From: Streptomyces sp. NBC_01775
GTDB lineage: Bacteria > Actinomycetota > Actinomycetes > Streptomycetales > Streptomycetaceae
NCBI RefSeq assembly: GCF_035917675.1
Contig: NZ_CP109104.1
Span: 4,030,001 to 4,094,000 of the forward strand
Length of the DNA: 64,000 nucleotides
Direction: 5' to 3'
The first letter of the stretch is position 1; every line of letters begins with the position of its first letter. This document shows positions 52,286 through 64,000 of the stretch, piece by piece. Under the pieces are notes generated by a model. The model was not told where the DNA came from and made no database searches. It saw only the letters and a program-made list of their open reading frames with translations. A program made the position numbers and the translations under genes.

Positions 52286-53587
52286 GTGATCGGATCCGTA
52301 CCGACGAGCCGACGGGCAATCGCCTTCGCCCAGGCCCTGGATGAGCAGGAGCGCGACGAGGGCGCGGCGGCCGACGATGCTCCACCAGGGCCCCCTGGAG
52401 ACAACAAGGCACCACCGGGCCCCCCGCCCCCGCACCGTCACAGCGCCGACAGCGTGGCCAGCCCCGACCGGTCGCTGCTGGCCCTGGCGGACGAGCTGGA
52501 GGCCCTGCCCAGACCCGAGTTGGACCCAGAGGTCAAGGTCGTTCAGCGTGCCCAGCTGATCGCCGCCATGGAGGCGGCGTTCGCGGAGGGCGAGACCGCG
52601 GCGGAGGGCGCGCACTTCCCCGAGCAGCGCGACGCCCGCACGGGGTCCCGCGGCTCCGGCAGGGGTGCGCACCGGGCGCCGGGCCTCGGGCCGCTGGGCA
52701 AGCTGCGTCCCAAGTCCCGGCTGGGCAAAGGTCTGGCAGCCGGCGGCCTGAGCGTCGGCGTCGCGGCCAGCGCTCTCGGCGGCGCGGCGGCGGCAAGCAC
52801 GGACGCTCTGCCCGGAGATTCCCTCTACGGCCTCAAGCGCGGCATGGAGGACCTCCAACTCGACCTGGCGGGGGACGACGCCGACCGCGGCTCCCTCTTT
52901 CTGGACCACGCCTCGACCCGTATGCAGGAGGCCCGCCGCCTCATGGAGCGGGACCGCGCCGGGGTGCTGGACCACGAATCGCTGGGCGAGGTCCGCAGGG
53001 CACTGGCCGGGGTACAGCACGACGCCTCGGAAGGCCACCGGCTGCTGAGCGAGGCATACCACCAGGACGGCGACATCGGCAGGATGCAGTCGCTGTCCAC
53101 GTTCTCCAAGAGCCACCGCACGGGATGGGCACACCTGCGCGACCGGCTGCCGGTGCAACTGACGGATGTCGGCAACGAGGTCAGCTCGGTCTTCGACGCC
53201 ATAGACAGTGATGTCAGCCCGCTCAGGGCGCTCTTCCCGCGCGAGCCCGAGGCGGCACCGCGCGAGCGCGGGCAGGACACCAGCGACCGCACCGGCGAGG
53301 AGCAGCCCTCGACGGAGCCCAGCCCGCCCTCCTCGGACGGGATGGACGGGCGGCGCGACGGCGGCGAGGAAGAGCCTGCGCCGTCCGACTCGCAGCACGA
53401 GGGCGAGGGCCTCCTGGGCGGCGACCTGCTCAAGCCGTCCAAGGAGCCACGGCACGAGGACAAGCCGTCCGAGTCCGGTTCGGACTCCAGCCCCGGCAAG
53501 TCCACCTCCCCCGGCGGCAAGCCCGAGGTGACCCTGCCGCCGATCATCCCGGAGGTCCTTCCGGGCCTCGGCCTGGATGACGGCTAG
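52286..53587 (+). CDS. rsbN: Membrane-anchored anti-sigma factor RsbN (BldN antagonist)
   Basis: RsbN holds BldN inactive at the membrane. This 433-residue protein has a cytoplasmic N-terminal sigma-binding region (1-140, with LALADELEALPRPELDPEVKVVQRAQLIAAMEAAF), one transmembrane helix (147-171; LGKGLAAGGLSVGVAASALG) and an extracytoplasmic DUF5667-like part (DALPGDSLYGLKRGMEDLQLDLAGDDADRG) with an acidic tail. I choose GTG 52286 since AGGAGG (52272-52277) is ideally placed for it and overlaps the alternative GTG at 52277. Position directly after bldN supports the assignment. Confidence 0.93.
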   Translation: MIGSVPTSRRAIAFAQALDEQERDEGAAADDAPPGPPGDNKAPPGPPPPHRHSADSVASPDRSLLALADELEALPRPELDPEVKVVQRAQLIAAMEAAFAEGETAAEGAHFPEQRDARTGSRGSGRGAHRAPGLGPLGKLRPKSRLGKGLAAGGLSVGVAASALGGAAAASTDALPGDSLYGLKRGMEDLQLDLAGDDADRGSLFLDHASTRMQEARRLMERDRAGVLDHESLGEVRRALAGVQHDASEGHRLLSEAYHQDGDIGRMQSLSTFSKSHRTGWAHLRDRLPVQLTDVGNEVSSVFDAIDSDVSPLRALFPREPEAAPRERGQDTSDRTGEEQPSTEPSPPSSDGMDGRRDGGEEEPAPSDSQHEGEGLLGGDLLKPSKEPRHEDKPSESGSDSSPGKSTSPGGKPEVTLPPIIPEVLPGLGLDDG

Positions 53588-53617
53588 CAAGTAGACGCCG
53601 GAGACGGTGCACGGCAA

Positions 53618-53660
53618 CGGTGCGGTGGTGCGGCTTCGAGGGAGCCGCACCACCGCACCG
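53618..53660 (+). terminator. Intrinsic terminator after rsbN
   Basis: A perfect 18-bp stem (arms 53618-53635 and 53643-53660, loop 7 bases) is followed by GTTTTC, giving a rare textbook terminator with a T-run. Further on, 53679-53728 holds two copies of ATCGCTTCCG-TCAGCTC. Confidence 0.92.
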
Positions 53661-53753
53661 GTTTTCTCCGAGCTCCTGGATCGCTTCCGTTCAGCTCCGC
53701 TCAGCTCAGACATCGCTTCCGCTCAGCTCAGCCCGGAAATTGCTCCCACCGGC

Positions 53754-55013
53754 TCAGAAGAAGACCGACTGCCTGCGCACCAGCAGCTTGTAGAGCGTGT
53801 GCTGAATCGTTTCGCGTACCTGGTCGGTCAGATTGAACATCAGCATCGGGTCCTCGGCCGCCTCCGGCGGATAGCCGTCGGTGGGGATCGGCTCGCCGAA
53901 CTGGATGGTCCACTTCGTCGGCAGCGGTACGGCGCCCAGCGCGCCGAGCCACGGAAAGGTCGGCGTGATCGGGAAGTACGGGAATCCGAACAGCCGGGCC
54001 AGCGTCCGGGAGTTGCCGATCATGGGATAGATCTCCTCGGCCCCCACGATGGAGCACGGCACGATCGGTGCCCCGGCCCGCATAGCGGTGGAGACGAAGC
54101 CGCCCCGTCCGAACCGCTGGAGCTTGTAGCGGTCGGCGAAGGGCTTGCCCAGCCCCTTGAAGCCCTCGGGCATCACCCCCACCACCTCGCCCCGCTCCAG
54201 CAGCGCCTGGGCGTCCTCCGCACAGGCGAGGGTGTGCCCCGCCTTGCGCGCCAGCTCGTTCACGAGCGGCAGCATGAACACCAAGTCCGCGCCCAGCAGC
54301 CGCAGATGACGGCCGTCCGGATGGTGGTCGTGCACGGCGACCTGGAGCATCAGCCCGTCCAGGGGCAGCGTCCCGGAGTGGTTGGAGACCACGAGCGCCG
54401 CGCCCTCGGAGGGGATGTTCTCCATCCCCTTCACCTCGACGCGGAAGTATTTTTCGTGGAGCGGGCGCAGCACGGACATCAGGACCTGGTCGGTCAACTC
54501 CTGGTCGTAGCCGAAGTCGTCGACCTCGTAGTCCCCGGTGATCCTGCGCCGCAGAAAGGAGAGCCCGCGCGAGGCGCGTGCCTCCCAGTCCTTTCCGAGC
54601 ATCCGGTCGAGCAGTCCCTCGGCGGCCCCCTCCGGACCGTCCGCGCGCTGCCCCTCCGTGGCCTGCCCAGAGGCGCCCGTCTGCGGGGCGCCGTCTTGGG
54701 AGGCGTTCTCTCGCGAGGCACCCGGTCCTGGGGCGTCCGGTCCCGGGGCATCCGATTGCCCGGCGCCCGTTCCGGGGGAGCCCTCCTGCGCGACGTCCGC
54801 CGCGGGGCCCTCCTCCGACGGATCGCCGGGCACGGACGCCAGCGGCGAGTGCTGCGCGGACCGCTCGCCCTTACGGCGGCGGCTCTGCGCGCCGTCGGCA
54901 CCGGAGCCCGGCTGTCCCGAGGGCCTGGGGCGGCCGGAGCGCCCGCCCGCGGCCCCTGTGCCGCGCGAACGGTCCCTGTCGTCGTCGAAGGGTATGACCT
55001 TCGCGTCAGCCAT
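53754..55013 (-). CDS. 1-acyl-sn-glycerol-3-phosphate acyltransferase-like (PlsC family)
   Basis: This 419-residue protein has a PlsC-type acyltransferase domain (about 185-405) with the catalytic NHSGTLPLD (211-219), GVMPEGFKGLGK and IVPCSIVGAEEIYPM. Family enzymes acylate lysophosphatidic acid. The N-terminal 135 residues are a disordered Gly/Ala/Pro/Glu region containing GPDAPGPGA-type repeats, unusual for PlsC; there is no obvious transmembrane helix. It overlaps the upstream SDR gene by eight bases, so the two are co-expressed. Whether it acts on phospholipid or another acceptor is open. Confidence 0.9.
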   Translation of the reverse strand: MADAKVIPFDDDRDRSRGTGAAGGRSGRPRPSGQPGSGADGAQSRRRKGERSAQHSPLASVPGDPSEEGPAADVAQEGSPGTGAGQSDAPGPDAPGPGASRENASQDGAPQTGASGQATEGQRADGPEGAAEGLLDRMLGKDWEARASRGLSFLRRRITGDYEVDDFGYDQELTDQVLMSVLRPLHEKYFRVEVKGMENIPSEGAALVVSNHSGTLPLDGLMLQVAVHDHHPDGRHLRLLGADLVFMLPLVNELARKAGHTLACAEDAQALLERGEVVGVMPEGFKGLGKPFADRYKLQRFGRGGFVSTAMRAGAPIVPCSIVGAEEIYPMIGNSRTLARLFGFPYFPITPTFPWLGALGAVPLPTKWTIQFGEPIPTDGYPPEAAEDPMLMFNLTDQVRETIQHTLYKLLVRRQSVFF

Positions 55014-56100
55014 GCTGACCCACTTCCTCCTGCGATCCGGCCCCGTCGGTGGCCCGGACCCCCGCGTTCTCCGGCAGCAGCGCCGCTACCCGGTCGACAG
55101 CCGAGGCGAGCGTCCCGGGAGGCAGCAGCCCGGCGCCCCTCGCCTGTACGAAAGCCTCCAGCGTCTCCTCGGTGGTGCGGCGGGGAGTGAAGCCGAGGAC
55201 CTCACGGGCGCGCGTGGTGCACACGACCCTCCCGTGCGTGAGCAATCTGATCTGCTCGGGCGAGAAGTCCGTCGCGCCCACCGCCCGCAGCGCGCTTCTG
55301 CTCCAGCGGATGGCGGGCAGCAGCATCGGCACCGTCGGCCGGCCCAGCCGCCGCGCGCACTGCGAGAGGTGGAGGACCCCGGCACCGGCGATGTTGAACG
55401 TGCCCGCGGTCAGCGCCCCCTTCACGGGCTCGCCCGCCGCAAGGCACAGCACCTCGATCACATCGTCGTCGTGCACGAACTGGACCCTGGGGTCGTAGCC
55501 CAGCACGGTCGGCAGCACGGGCAGCGAGAAATAGGCGGCGAGCGGCGACTCGGCGGCCGGGCCCAGGATGTGGGCGAAGCGCAGCACGGTGACGGCCACA
55601 TCGGGACGGCGCCGCGCGAAGCCCCGCACATATCCCTCGACTTCGACGGCGTCCTTGGCGAAGCCCCCGCTGGGCAGAGCCTTGGGCGGGGTCGTCTCGT
55701 CGAAGACGGCCGGATCGCGCGGCGCCGAACCGTACACGCTGGTCGTGGACTTGATCACCAGACGGCTCACGGACGGCGCCTTCTGACAGGCGCCGAGGAG
55801 CTGCATGGCGCCGATGACGTTGGTCTCCTTGACGGAGGCCCGGCTTCCGCCGCCCGGCGCCAGCGGGGTGCCGTGCACGTCCATGTGCACAACGGTGTCG
55901 ACGGCGTGCTCGGCCAGCACCTTGCCGATGGCGGGCTGGCGGATGTCGGCCTGTACGAAGTCGGCACCGCCCAGTTCGTGCGCCGGCGGCACCGCGTCCA
56001 CCGCGATCACCCGGTCGACGTCGGGGTCGCGCTGAATACGGCGGACGAGTCGGCCGCCGAGCGGCCTGGCCACACCGGTGACGAGCACGACCTTGCCCAA
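55006..56100 (-). CDS. NAD-dependent epimerase/dehydratase-like (extended SDR) protein
   Basis: This 364-residue protein begins GKVVLVTGVARPLGG, the SDR cofactor-binding motif, with DADVV-like VVHMDVHG, STTSVYGSAPRDP and VLRFAHILGP. The usual YxxxK pair is altered: the region reads GGFAKDAVEVEGYVRG, with Lys but no Tyr four residues before it, so it may not be a classical dehydrogenase. Start TTG 56100 is preferred (GGGAGGG just upstream, conserved beginning); the frame is open to 56184. It is paired with the PlsC-like gene, suggesting a lipid-linked role. Confidence 0.85.
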   Translation of the reverse strand: MGKVVLVTGVARPLGGRLVRRIQRDPDVDRVIAVDAVPPAHELGGADFVQADIRQPAIGKVLAEHAVDTVVHMDVHGTPLAPGGGSRASVKETNVIGAMQLLGACQKAPSVSRLVIKSTTSVYGSAPRDPAVFDETTPPKALPSGGFAKDAVEVEGYVRGFARRRPDVAVTVLRFAHILGPAAESPLAAYFSLPVLPTVLGYDPRVQFVHDDDVIEVLCLAAGEPVKGALTAGTFNIAGAGVLHLSQCARRLGRPTVPMLLPAIRWSRSALRAVGATDFSPEQIRLLTHGRVVCTTRAREVLGFTPRRTTEETLEAFVQARGAGLLPPGTLASAVDRVAALLPENAGVRATDGAGSQEEVGQHG

Positions 56101-56318
56101 GATCCCTCCCCAGGCGCCCGCACGGGGCGCGAAGACGCTCGAACGCGCGGTTCCGCTCCCACCGTATCGGCTGCGCCCCCGCACCCCGATCCCGGGCCGA
56201 GCCCCGGGCGGACCGGTGCGTCCTGTGTGGCAGAACCACCGCCCACAGCAGAACCGCCGCCCCTCTCTCCGCTGGGGCGGAGAGAAAGACGGCGGTCAGT
56301 GGCGTGCGCTGTGCTCGC

Positions 56319-56417
56319 TCACTTCTTGTTGCGACGCTGCACACGCGTCCGCTTCAGCAGCTTGCGGTGCTTCTTCTTGGCCATCCGCTTACGCCGCTTT
56401 TTGATGACAGAGCCCAC
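56319..56417 (-). CDS. bS22/AURKAIP1-COX24-type 32-residue ribosomal protein
   Basis: The 32-residue product reads [18 protein letters not shown]...[11 protein letters not shown], almost all basic, matching the short actinobacterial AURKAIP1/COX24-domain protein now placed in the small ribosomal subunit as bS22. Start GTG 56417 has GAGGG six to ten bases upstream. It is too short for standard length filters and is often missed. It lies alone between the SDR gene and the HTH gene. The high Lys/Arg content leaves little doubt that it binds RNA. Confidence 0.93.
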   Translation of the reverse strand: MGSVIKKRRKRMAKKKHRKLLKRTRVQRRNKK

Positions 56418-56593
56418 GACTACCCTCGCTCACGGATCATCCCCACTGACGTGGGGAGAACTCATTTCGAATCACTCGGTGCGGGGCGTCCGAGCCCACA
56501 CGACCTACATGAGGCCAGCCTACCCGCCACTGAGTAATGCTCGGAAACGAGGGCCGGGCTCCCATCTGCGGAGCCGGTCACACTCAATGCCGG

Positions 56594-56803
56594 CTAAGCG
56601 CTCTCCACCCCCACATAAGATTCCTGGAGGTACTCATGGACAGCCTTCTCCGGCACTCGGAAGGACCTGCCTACCCTGATCGCCGGCAGATGACCACTGT
56701 GCACCAAGCGGTACACGGTCATCTTGGAGACTCGCATCACCGCGGCGACTTCCGCCACGGTCAGGAATACGACCTCATTCAGAGGCCTCTCACTAGCAGC
56801 CAT
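56594..56803 (-). CDS. Excisionase/MerR-type helix-turn-helix protein (BldC-like)
   Basis: This 69-residue protein is a single winged HTH: FLTVAEVAAVMRVSKMTVYRLVHSGHLPAIRVGRSFRVPEKAVHEYL. This is the DNA-binding fold shared by phage excisionases and BldC. Start ATG 56803 (GTTCAGGTGTGAC upstream) is better than the open frame to 56836. In S. coelicolor the gene near bldN in this position is described as a BldD target (bdtA); I infer that relation from context and have not compared sequences. A long leader region precedes it. Confidence 0.9.
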   Translation of the reverse strand: MAASERPLNEVVFLTVAEVAAVMRVSKMTVYRLVHSGHLPAIRVGRSFRVPEKAVHEYLQESYVGVESA

Positions 56804-57671
56804 GTCACACCTGAACCTTCCGCACATGTCGGGCACCGGCTTCCCCTCCGGTGACTCCAGCTCGCATGTGCGCTCCTCCCCAGATTAGGGGCGTGTGATG
56901 CAAGTGAGGAAGAGGAGTAGCGACCGGCCGCCTACCGTGACAGACACGCTCGATTGAGTACATAGCGAGTATGCGGGCGGTAGTAATCAGACCGCACAGC
57001 GTCATCAAGCGGAACCGTCGGGCGCCCTCCCCGCTCCTTGCTCCCACCCTGAACCCCGCCCCGCGGCTCCTTGCCTCGCGGCGACCCCGATGGCGAGCTG
57101 ACCTGGCACGCAGACTCTTTCCCGCCCCGGCAACCACCCGTGGACACAGGGGCTTTACCCTCGCCCCCGCACCCCCGCCGCCTCTGAAATGACGGTGGAG
57201 AGCGCGTGTCCGCGCCGGGCGTGCAGCCCGGTAGACGGGCGCCGGTTCTGTAGGTCAACGCGACCGCCCGTACGTAGGAGAAGCCGTACTGACGTACCCC
57301 GAAGGGGGTCGCTATGTCGACAGGTCTCCCCTGCGGCGATGCTAGGGAGAGACCCCCTCCCGCCGACAGGAGTGGGGCCAATGTGACGTAGAAGACCAGG
57401 AGTCAGCCAGGGGGGCCTGTTCCCGGAACCGGCCGAACCCGACGCACGGCAGTCCAGCACAGGTGTTCGGCGTAGGTGACTGTGGGCGGCATCCGCCCGG
57501 CCGGAATCGGTGAAGTTGTCTCCGGAAACGCTCTTCGGAACTGCCGATACCCCGCACATGGCTACCACCAACCCGGGCAAATCCGGAAGGTCTCCTTCAT
57601 CTTCGGGCCCAGAAGCCTTCGGACTCAGCCACTTTCGGACTTGGCGGAAGCGACCGTCGCGCCGCAGCGCC
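56804..57671. other. 868-bp gene-free region between the HTH gene and acuC
   Basis: No frame has convincing coding bias, Shine-Dalgarno or known homology. I see an inverted repeat GGTCTCCC / GGGAGAGACC (57321-57352), a GTACGTAGG...CCGTACTGACGTAC set of short palindromes (57268-57296), and a GCCGGGCGTGCAGCCCGG hairpin (57211-57228). The leader of the HTH gene lies in 56804-57000. It could hold a non-coding RNA or a degraded gene. Confidence 0.4.
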
Positions 57672-58853
57672 CTATGGCAGCAGGCCGTGTGCCGGGAACA
57701 CCGAGCGACGGGTGGCGCGCACGGCTTGGTCGAGCCGGTCGGCCGGGTCGTACCCGGCCTCCTCCCAACCCCTCCAGCGCGGCTCCCGCCCATCGGTCAT
57801 CCGCCACGGCGCCGTCGTTCCGCCCGTGCGCGCGTACACCTCCTGCCGCCACTCCTCGGGGAGCGTGGTCTCCTTCGGCACCGGCGCCCCCGCGGCGATG
57901 GCCACCAGATGCGTCCAGGTACGCGGCACGACATCCACGACGGCATAGCCACCGCCACCCAGCGCCAGCCATCGGCCCTCGGCGTGCTCGTGCGCCCACG
58001 CGTGCGCGGACTCGGCGGCCAACCGCTGTGCGTCGACGCTCACCGCCAGGTGCGCCAGCGGGTCCTCGAAGTGTGTATCGGCCCCGTGCTGGGAGACGAT
58101 CACCTGCGGCCGGAACGCGCCCAGCAGTTCGGGCACCACCGCGTGAAGTGCCCGCAGCCAGCCCTCGTCCCCTGTGCCCGGCGGCACCGCGACGTTCACC
58201 GCGGTTCCCTCGGCGGCCTCACCCCCGCGCTCCTCGGGCCATCCGGTGCCAGGGAAGAGCGCGCTCGGATGCTCGTGCACGGAGATGGTCAGCACCCTGG
58301 GGTCGTCCCAGAACGCCGTTTGCACACCGTCCCCGTGGTGCACATCCAGATCGACGTACGCGACGCGCTCCGCGCCCAGCTCCAGCAGCCTGGCGATGGC
58401 GAGCGCGGGATCGTTGTAGACGCAGAAGCCGGAGGCCGAGCCCGGCATCGCGTGGTGCAGCCCGCCGGCGAAGTTGACCGCGTGCAGCGCCCTGCCGTGC
58501 CACAGCGCCTCGGCGCCGCCCACCGACTGGCCCGCGATCAGCGCCGACACCTCGTGCATGCCCGCGAACGCCGGATCGTCGGCCGTCCCCAGCCCGTAGC
58601 GCTCCTGCGCCGACGACGGGTCGAGCGAGGCCGCGCGCACGGCCTCGATGTAGTCGGGACGGTGCACCAGGCGCAGCGTCGAGTCCCCCAGCGACTTCGC
58701 GGCGACGACCTCCAGCCCGGGCGCACGGTCCACCTCCAGCGCCGCCACCAGGCGCCGCGTCAGTGTCAGCCGTACCGGGTCCATCGGATGGTCGGGGCCG
58801 AAGTCGTAGCCCGTGACGTCCTCATCCCACATCAACTGCGCGCGGCCACTCAT
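57672..58853 (-). CDS. acuC: Histone deacetylase family protein (AcuC-like)
   Basis: This 393-residue zinc deacetylase has the catalytic His pair in GGLHHAMPGSASGFCVYND (His133, His134), the metal ligands in VDLDVHHGDG (Asp168, Asp170, His172) and SQHGADTHFEDPLAHL, and GGGGYAVVDV near the C-terminus. Bacterial AcuC-type enzymes remove acetyl groups from proteins such as acetyl-CoA synthetase. Start ATG 58853 fits the conserved opening MSGRAQLMWDEDV. It overlaps the end of the MFS gene by 32 bases on the same strand, so they form a unit. Confidence 0.93.
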   Translation of the reverse strand: MSGRAQLMWDEDVTGYDFGPDHPMDPVRLTLTRRLVAALEVDRAPGLEVVAAKSLGDSTLRLVHRPDYIEAVRAASLDPSSAQERYGLGTADDPAFAGMHEVSALIAGQSVGGAEALWHGRALHAVNFAGGLHHAMPGSASGFCVYNDPALAIARLLELGAERVAYVDLDVHHGDGVQTAFWDDPRVLTISVHEHPSALFPGTGWPEERGGEAAEGTAVNVAVPPGTGDEGWLRALHAVVPELLGAFRPQVIVSQHGADTHFEDPLAHLAVSVDAQRLAAESAHAWAHEHAEGRWLALGGGGYAVVDVVPRTWTHLVAIAAGAPVPKETTLPEEWRQEVYARTGGTTAPWRMTDGREPRWRGWEEAGYDPADRLDQAVRATRRSVFPAHGLLP

Positions 58854-60027
58854 GCCCGCCACCGTATCGGCCCCGCCCCTCGAACGAAGAAGCGTAGGCA
58901 AGTGTCACCAGCACCAGAACCATCGGCACCAGCATCGCGCCCCGGTAGCTCCAGGCGTCCCCCAGCGCCCCCACAAGGGGCGAACCGACCAGGAATCCCA
59001 CGTAGTTGAAGATGTTCAGCCGGGCGACAGCCGTGTCGGAAGCATGCGGAAACAGCCGCCCAGCGGCGGCGAACGTCTGCGGGACGATCACACACAACCC
59101 GAGCCCGAGCAGCGTGAAACCGGCGATCCCGCTCCACGCCCCGGGCGCGAGCGCGACAGCGGCGAACCCGAGCGCCGCCCCCACCGTCCCCACCCGCACG
59201 ACGGCAGCCGCCCCGAACCGCCGCACCCCCACGTCACCGACGATCCGGCCGAGGAGGGTGGTGACCATATAGACGTTGTACGGCACGGTCGCCAGCTGCT
59301 CCGAGCTGCCGAGCACGTCCTGGAGATACTTCGCGCTCCAGTTGGAAACCGTCGAGTCCCCGATGTACGCGAACGCCATCACCAGACAGAGCGGCAGCAG
59401 CAGCTTCCCCGACACCGGCTTCGCACCCGCTGGAGCCTCCACCGGCTGCGGACCGGCAGCGGGCCGGTCCTCGTTCACATACCAGCGGCTCGCCACGAGG
59501 GACAGCGGCAGCAACACCGCCACCACCGGCCCGTACAGCACCACCAGCGACAGATCCCAGTGCGCACCCGCCCAGGCCAAAGAGGCGCCGACGATACCCC
59601 CGAGGCTGTAGGCCGCGTGAAAGCTCAACATGATGCTGCGGCCGTACGCCCGCTGGAGGCTGACGCCGAGCATGTTCATCGACGCGTCCAGCATGCCGAC
59701 GGCGAGCCCGAATGCGGCCAGCGCGATACCGACCCCGACGAAGCCCCGCCCACTGCCCACCCCGACGAGCGCCAGACAGACAGCCACCTGCGACCACCGC
59801 AACACCCCGCTCGGGAACACCCGCTTCACCAGATGCTCGGCCGCCACACTCCCCACGCCGGCAACCACGGGCACAGCGGCAAGGAAGGCCGGAAGCAGGG
59901 CGTCGGATATCCCGTAGCGGTCCTGGATCGCCGGGATACGCGTCACCAACAGCGCGAAGACCACGCCCTGGACGAAGAAGCCGATGGCCAACGCCACCCG
60001 GCCGTGGGACAGCCGACCCTGAGTCAT
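58822..60027 (-). CDS. MFS transporter
   Basis: This 401-residue protein has about twelve helices in two six-helix halves joined by a cytoplasmic loop (about 190-208). Signature segments are VFALLVTRIPAIQDRYGISDALLP, MLDASMNMLGVSLQRAYGRSIMLSFHAAYSLGGIVGA, and PQTFAAAGRLFPHASDTAVARLNIFNYVGFLVGSPLVGALGD, close to the FucP/YbjJ-like subgroup of uncharacterised MFS exporters. Substrate is unknown. It precedes and overlaps acuC. Confidence 0.92.
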   Translation of the reverse strand: MTQGRLSHGRVALAIGFFVQGVVFALLVTRIPAIQDRYGISDALLPAFLAAVPVVAGVGSVAAEHLVKRVFPSGVLRWSQVAVCLALVGVGSGRGFVGVGIALAAFGLAVGMLDASMNMLGVSLQRAYGRSIMLSFHAAYSLGGIVGASLAWAGAHWDLSLVVLYGPVVAVLLPLSLVASRWYVNEDRPAAGPQPVEAPAGAKPVSGKLLLPLCLVMAFAYIGDSTVSNWSAKYLQDVLGSSEQLATVPYNVYMVTTLLGRIVGDVGVRRFGAAAVVRVGTVGAALGFAAVALAPGAWSGIAGFTLLGLGLCVIVPQTFAAAGRLFPHASDTAVARLNIFNYVGFLVGSPLVGALGDAWSYRGAMLVPMVLVLVTLAYASSFEGRGRYGGGHEWPRAVDVG

Positions 60028-60106
60028 GGATGCTGAGCGTAGAACTCATTGCTACGCGTGGGTAGATATACGACGCAAAGAGGGCCGCCGCCGTCCGTTT
60101 TTGGGC

Positions 60107-60147
60107 ATAAAAAAATAGCCCTGCCGGCCGGAGCCAACAGGGCTATT
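60107..60147 (-). terminator. rRNA operon intrinsic terminator
   Basis: AATAGCCCTG (60114-60123) pairs with CAGGGCTATT (60138-60147). On the minus strand the stem runs into a T-run (60107-60113 read as A on the plus strand), just past the 5S gene. Confidence 0.92.
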
Positions 60148-60157
60148 CCTAAAGAAA

Positions 60158-60276
60158 GTTCGGCGGTGTCCTACTCTCCCACACGCTCCCGCATGCAGTA
60201 CCATCGGCGCTGTAAGGCTTAGCTTCCGGGTTCGGAATGAGACCGGGCGTTTCCCTCACGCTATGACCACCGAAAC
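60158..60276 (-). rRNA. rrf: 5S ribosomal RNA
   Basis: The minus strand begins TTTCGGTGGTCATAGCGTGA and ends near GGAGAGTAGGACACCGCCGA, the typical actinobacterial 5S gene of about 118-120 bases; boundaries are accurate to a few bases. It is followed by the operon terminator. Confidence 0.96.
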
Positions 60277-60376
60277 ACAATGAAACACACAACCGGCACA
60301 ACCAACCCCCACAAAGTGGGGGCGGGTGCCCGTGGTTGCTGTCTCAGAAACCACACAGTGGACGCGAGCCTCTATG
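60277..60376 (-). other. 23S-5S spacer with processing-stem arm
   Basis: The spacer of about 100 bases contains no tRNA gene. Its 60354-60369 segment is complementary to 63504-63519 upstream of the 23S gene; a longer imperfect match continues outward to about 60333. Confidence 0.75.

Positions 60377-64000
<3,624 letters not shown>

Noticed and set aside
56932..57381. 149-codon leftward frame upstream of the HTH gene
   Set aside because: Composition is Arg/Gly/Ser-rich with no domain, and no supported start or conservation can be seen.

Overview
The window is chromosomal DNA from a high-GC actinomycete, almost certainly a Streptomyces. It shows strong third-position GC bias, frequent GTG/TTG starts and ATGA/GTGA gene overlaps. 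It also holds genus-typical genes: a conservon (CvnABCD), bldN with its anti-sigma gene rsbN, rex-hemACDB, the futalosine menaquinone pathway and a tRNA-free rRNA spacer. Identifications come from reading translations and motifs; no database was searched.

Layout. 1-3.5 kb: 5' part of an acyl-CoA synthetase gene running off the left edge, a TetR regulator and a DctA-type symporter. 3.9-12.2 kb: menaquinone genes mqnE, mqnM (UbiX-like), mqnP (UbiA-like) and mqnL (UbiD-like), interspersed with a DUF4229 protein, an Lrp regulator, a lipoprotein, a rhomboid protease and a PLDc_N protein; a palindromic MITE-like element abuts mqnP. 12.4-19.5 kb: an SRPBCC protein, then one leftward unit hemL - histidine phosphatase - resA - ccdA - resB - ccsB for haem and cytochrome c maturation. 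19.6-34.5 kb is accessory-like: a hypothetical protein, a DUF389 membrane protein, a BCCT transporter, a decayed secretory-lipase gene, a TetR/FAD-monooxygenase pair with three candidate operators, YnfA, a GNAT enzyme, two DUF3558-like lipoproteins, a DUF2637 protein and a large unknown protein. 34.7-38.5 kb: divergent lysS (class I) and argS. 38.6-42.4 kb: conservon cvnABCD plus a GAF gene. 42.5-49.7 kb: a cupin protein, rex-hemA-hemC-hemD-hemB with a Rex operator, and a glutaredoxin-like gene. 49.9-53.6 kb: a HAD hydrolase, bldN and rsbN. 53.7-60.0 kb: acyltransferase, SDR protein, 32-residue bS22-like protein, excisionase-type HTH protein, AcuC-like deacetylase and MFS transporter. 60.1-64.0 kb: a leftward rRNA operon (5S, 23S, 3' end of 16S).

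The parts fit a redox and respiration theme (menaquinone, cytochrome c, haem, Rex) next to a developmental switch (BldN/RsbN). The most unusual structural signal is a set of short tandem repeats whose units overlap stop codons at about seven separate gene ends, plus a few purely intergenic ones. I found no CRISPR array, prophage, complete insertion sequence, tRNA gene or replication origin.
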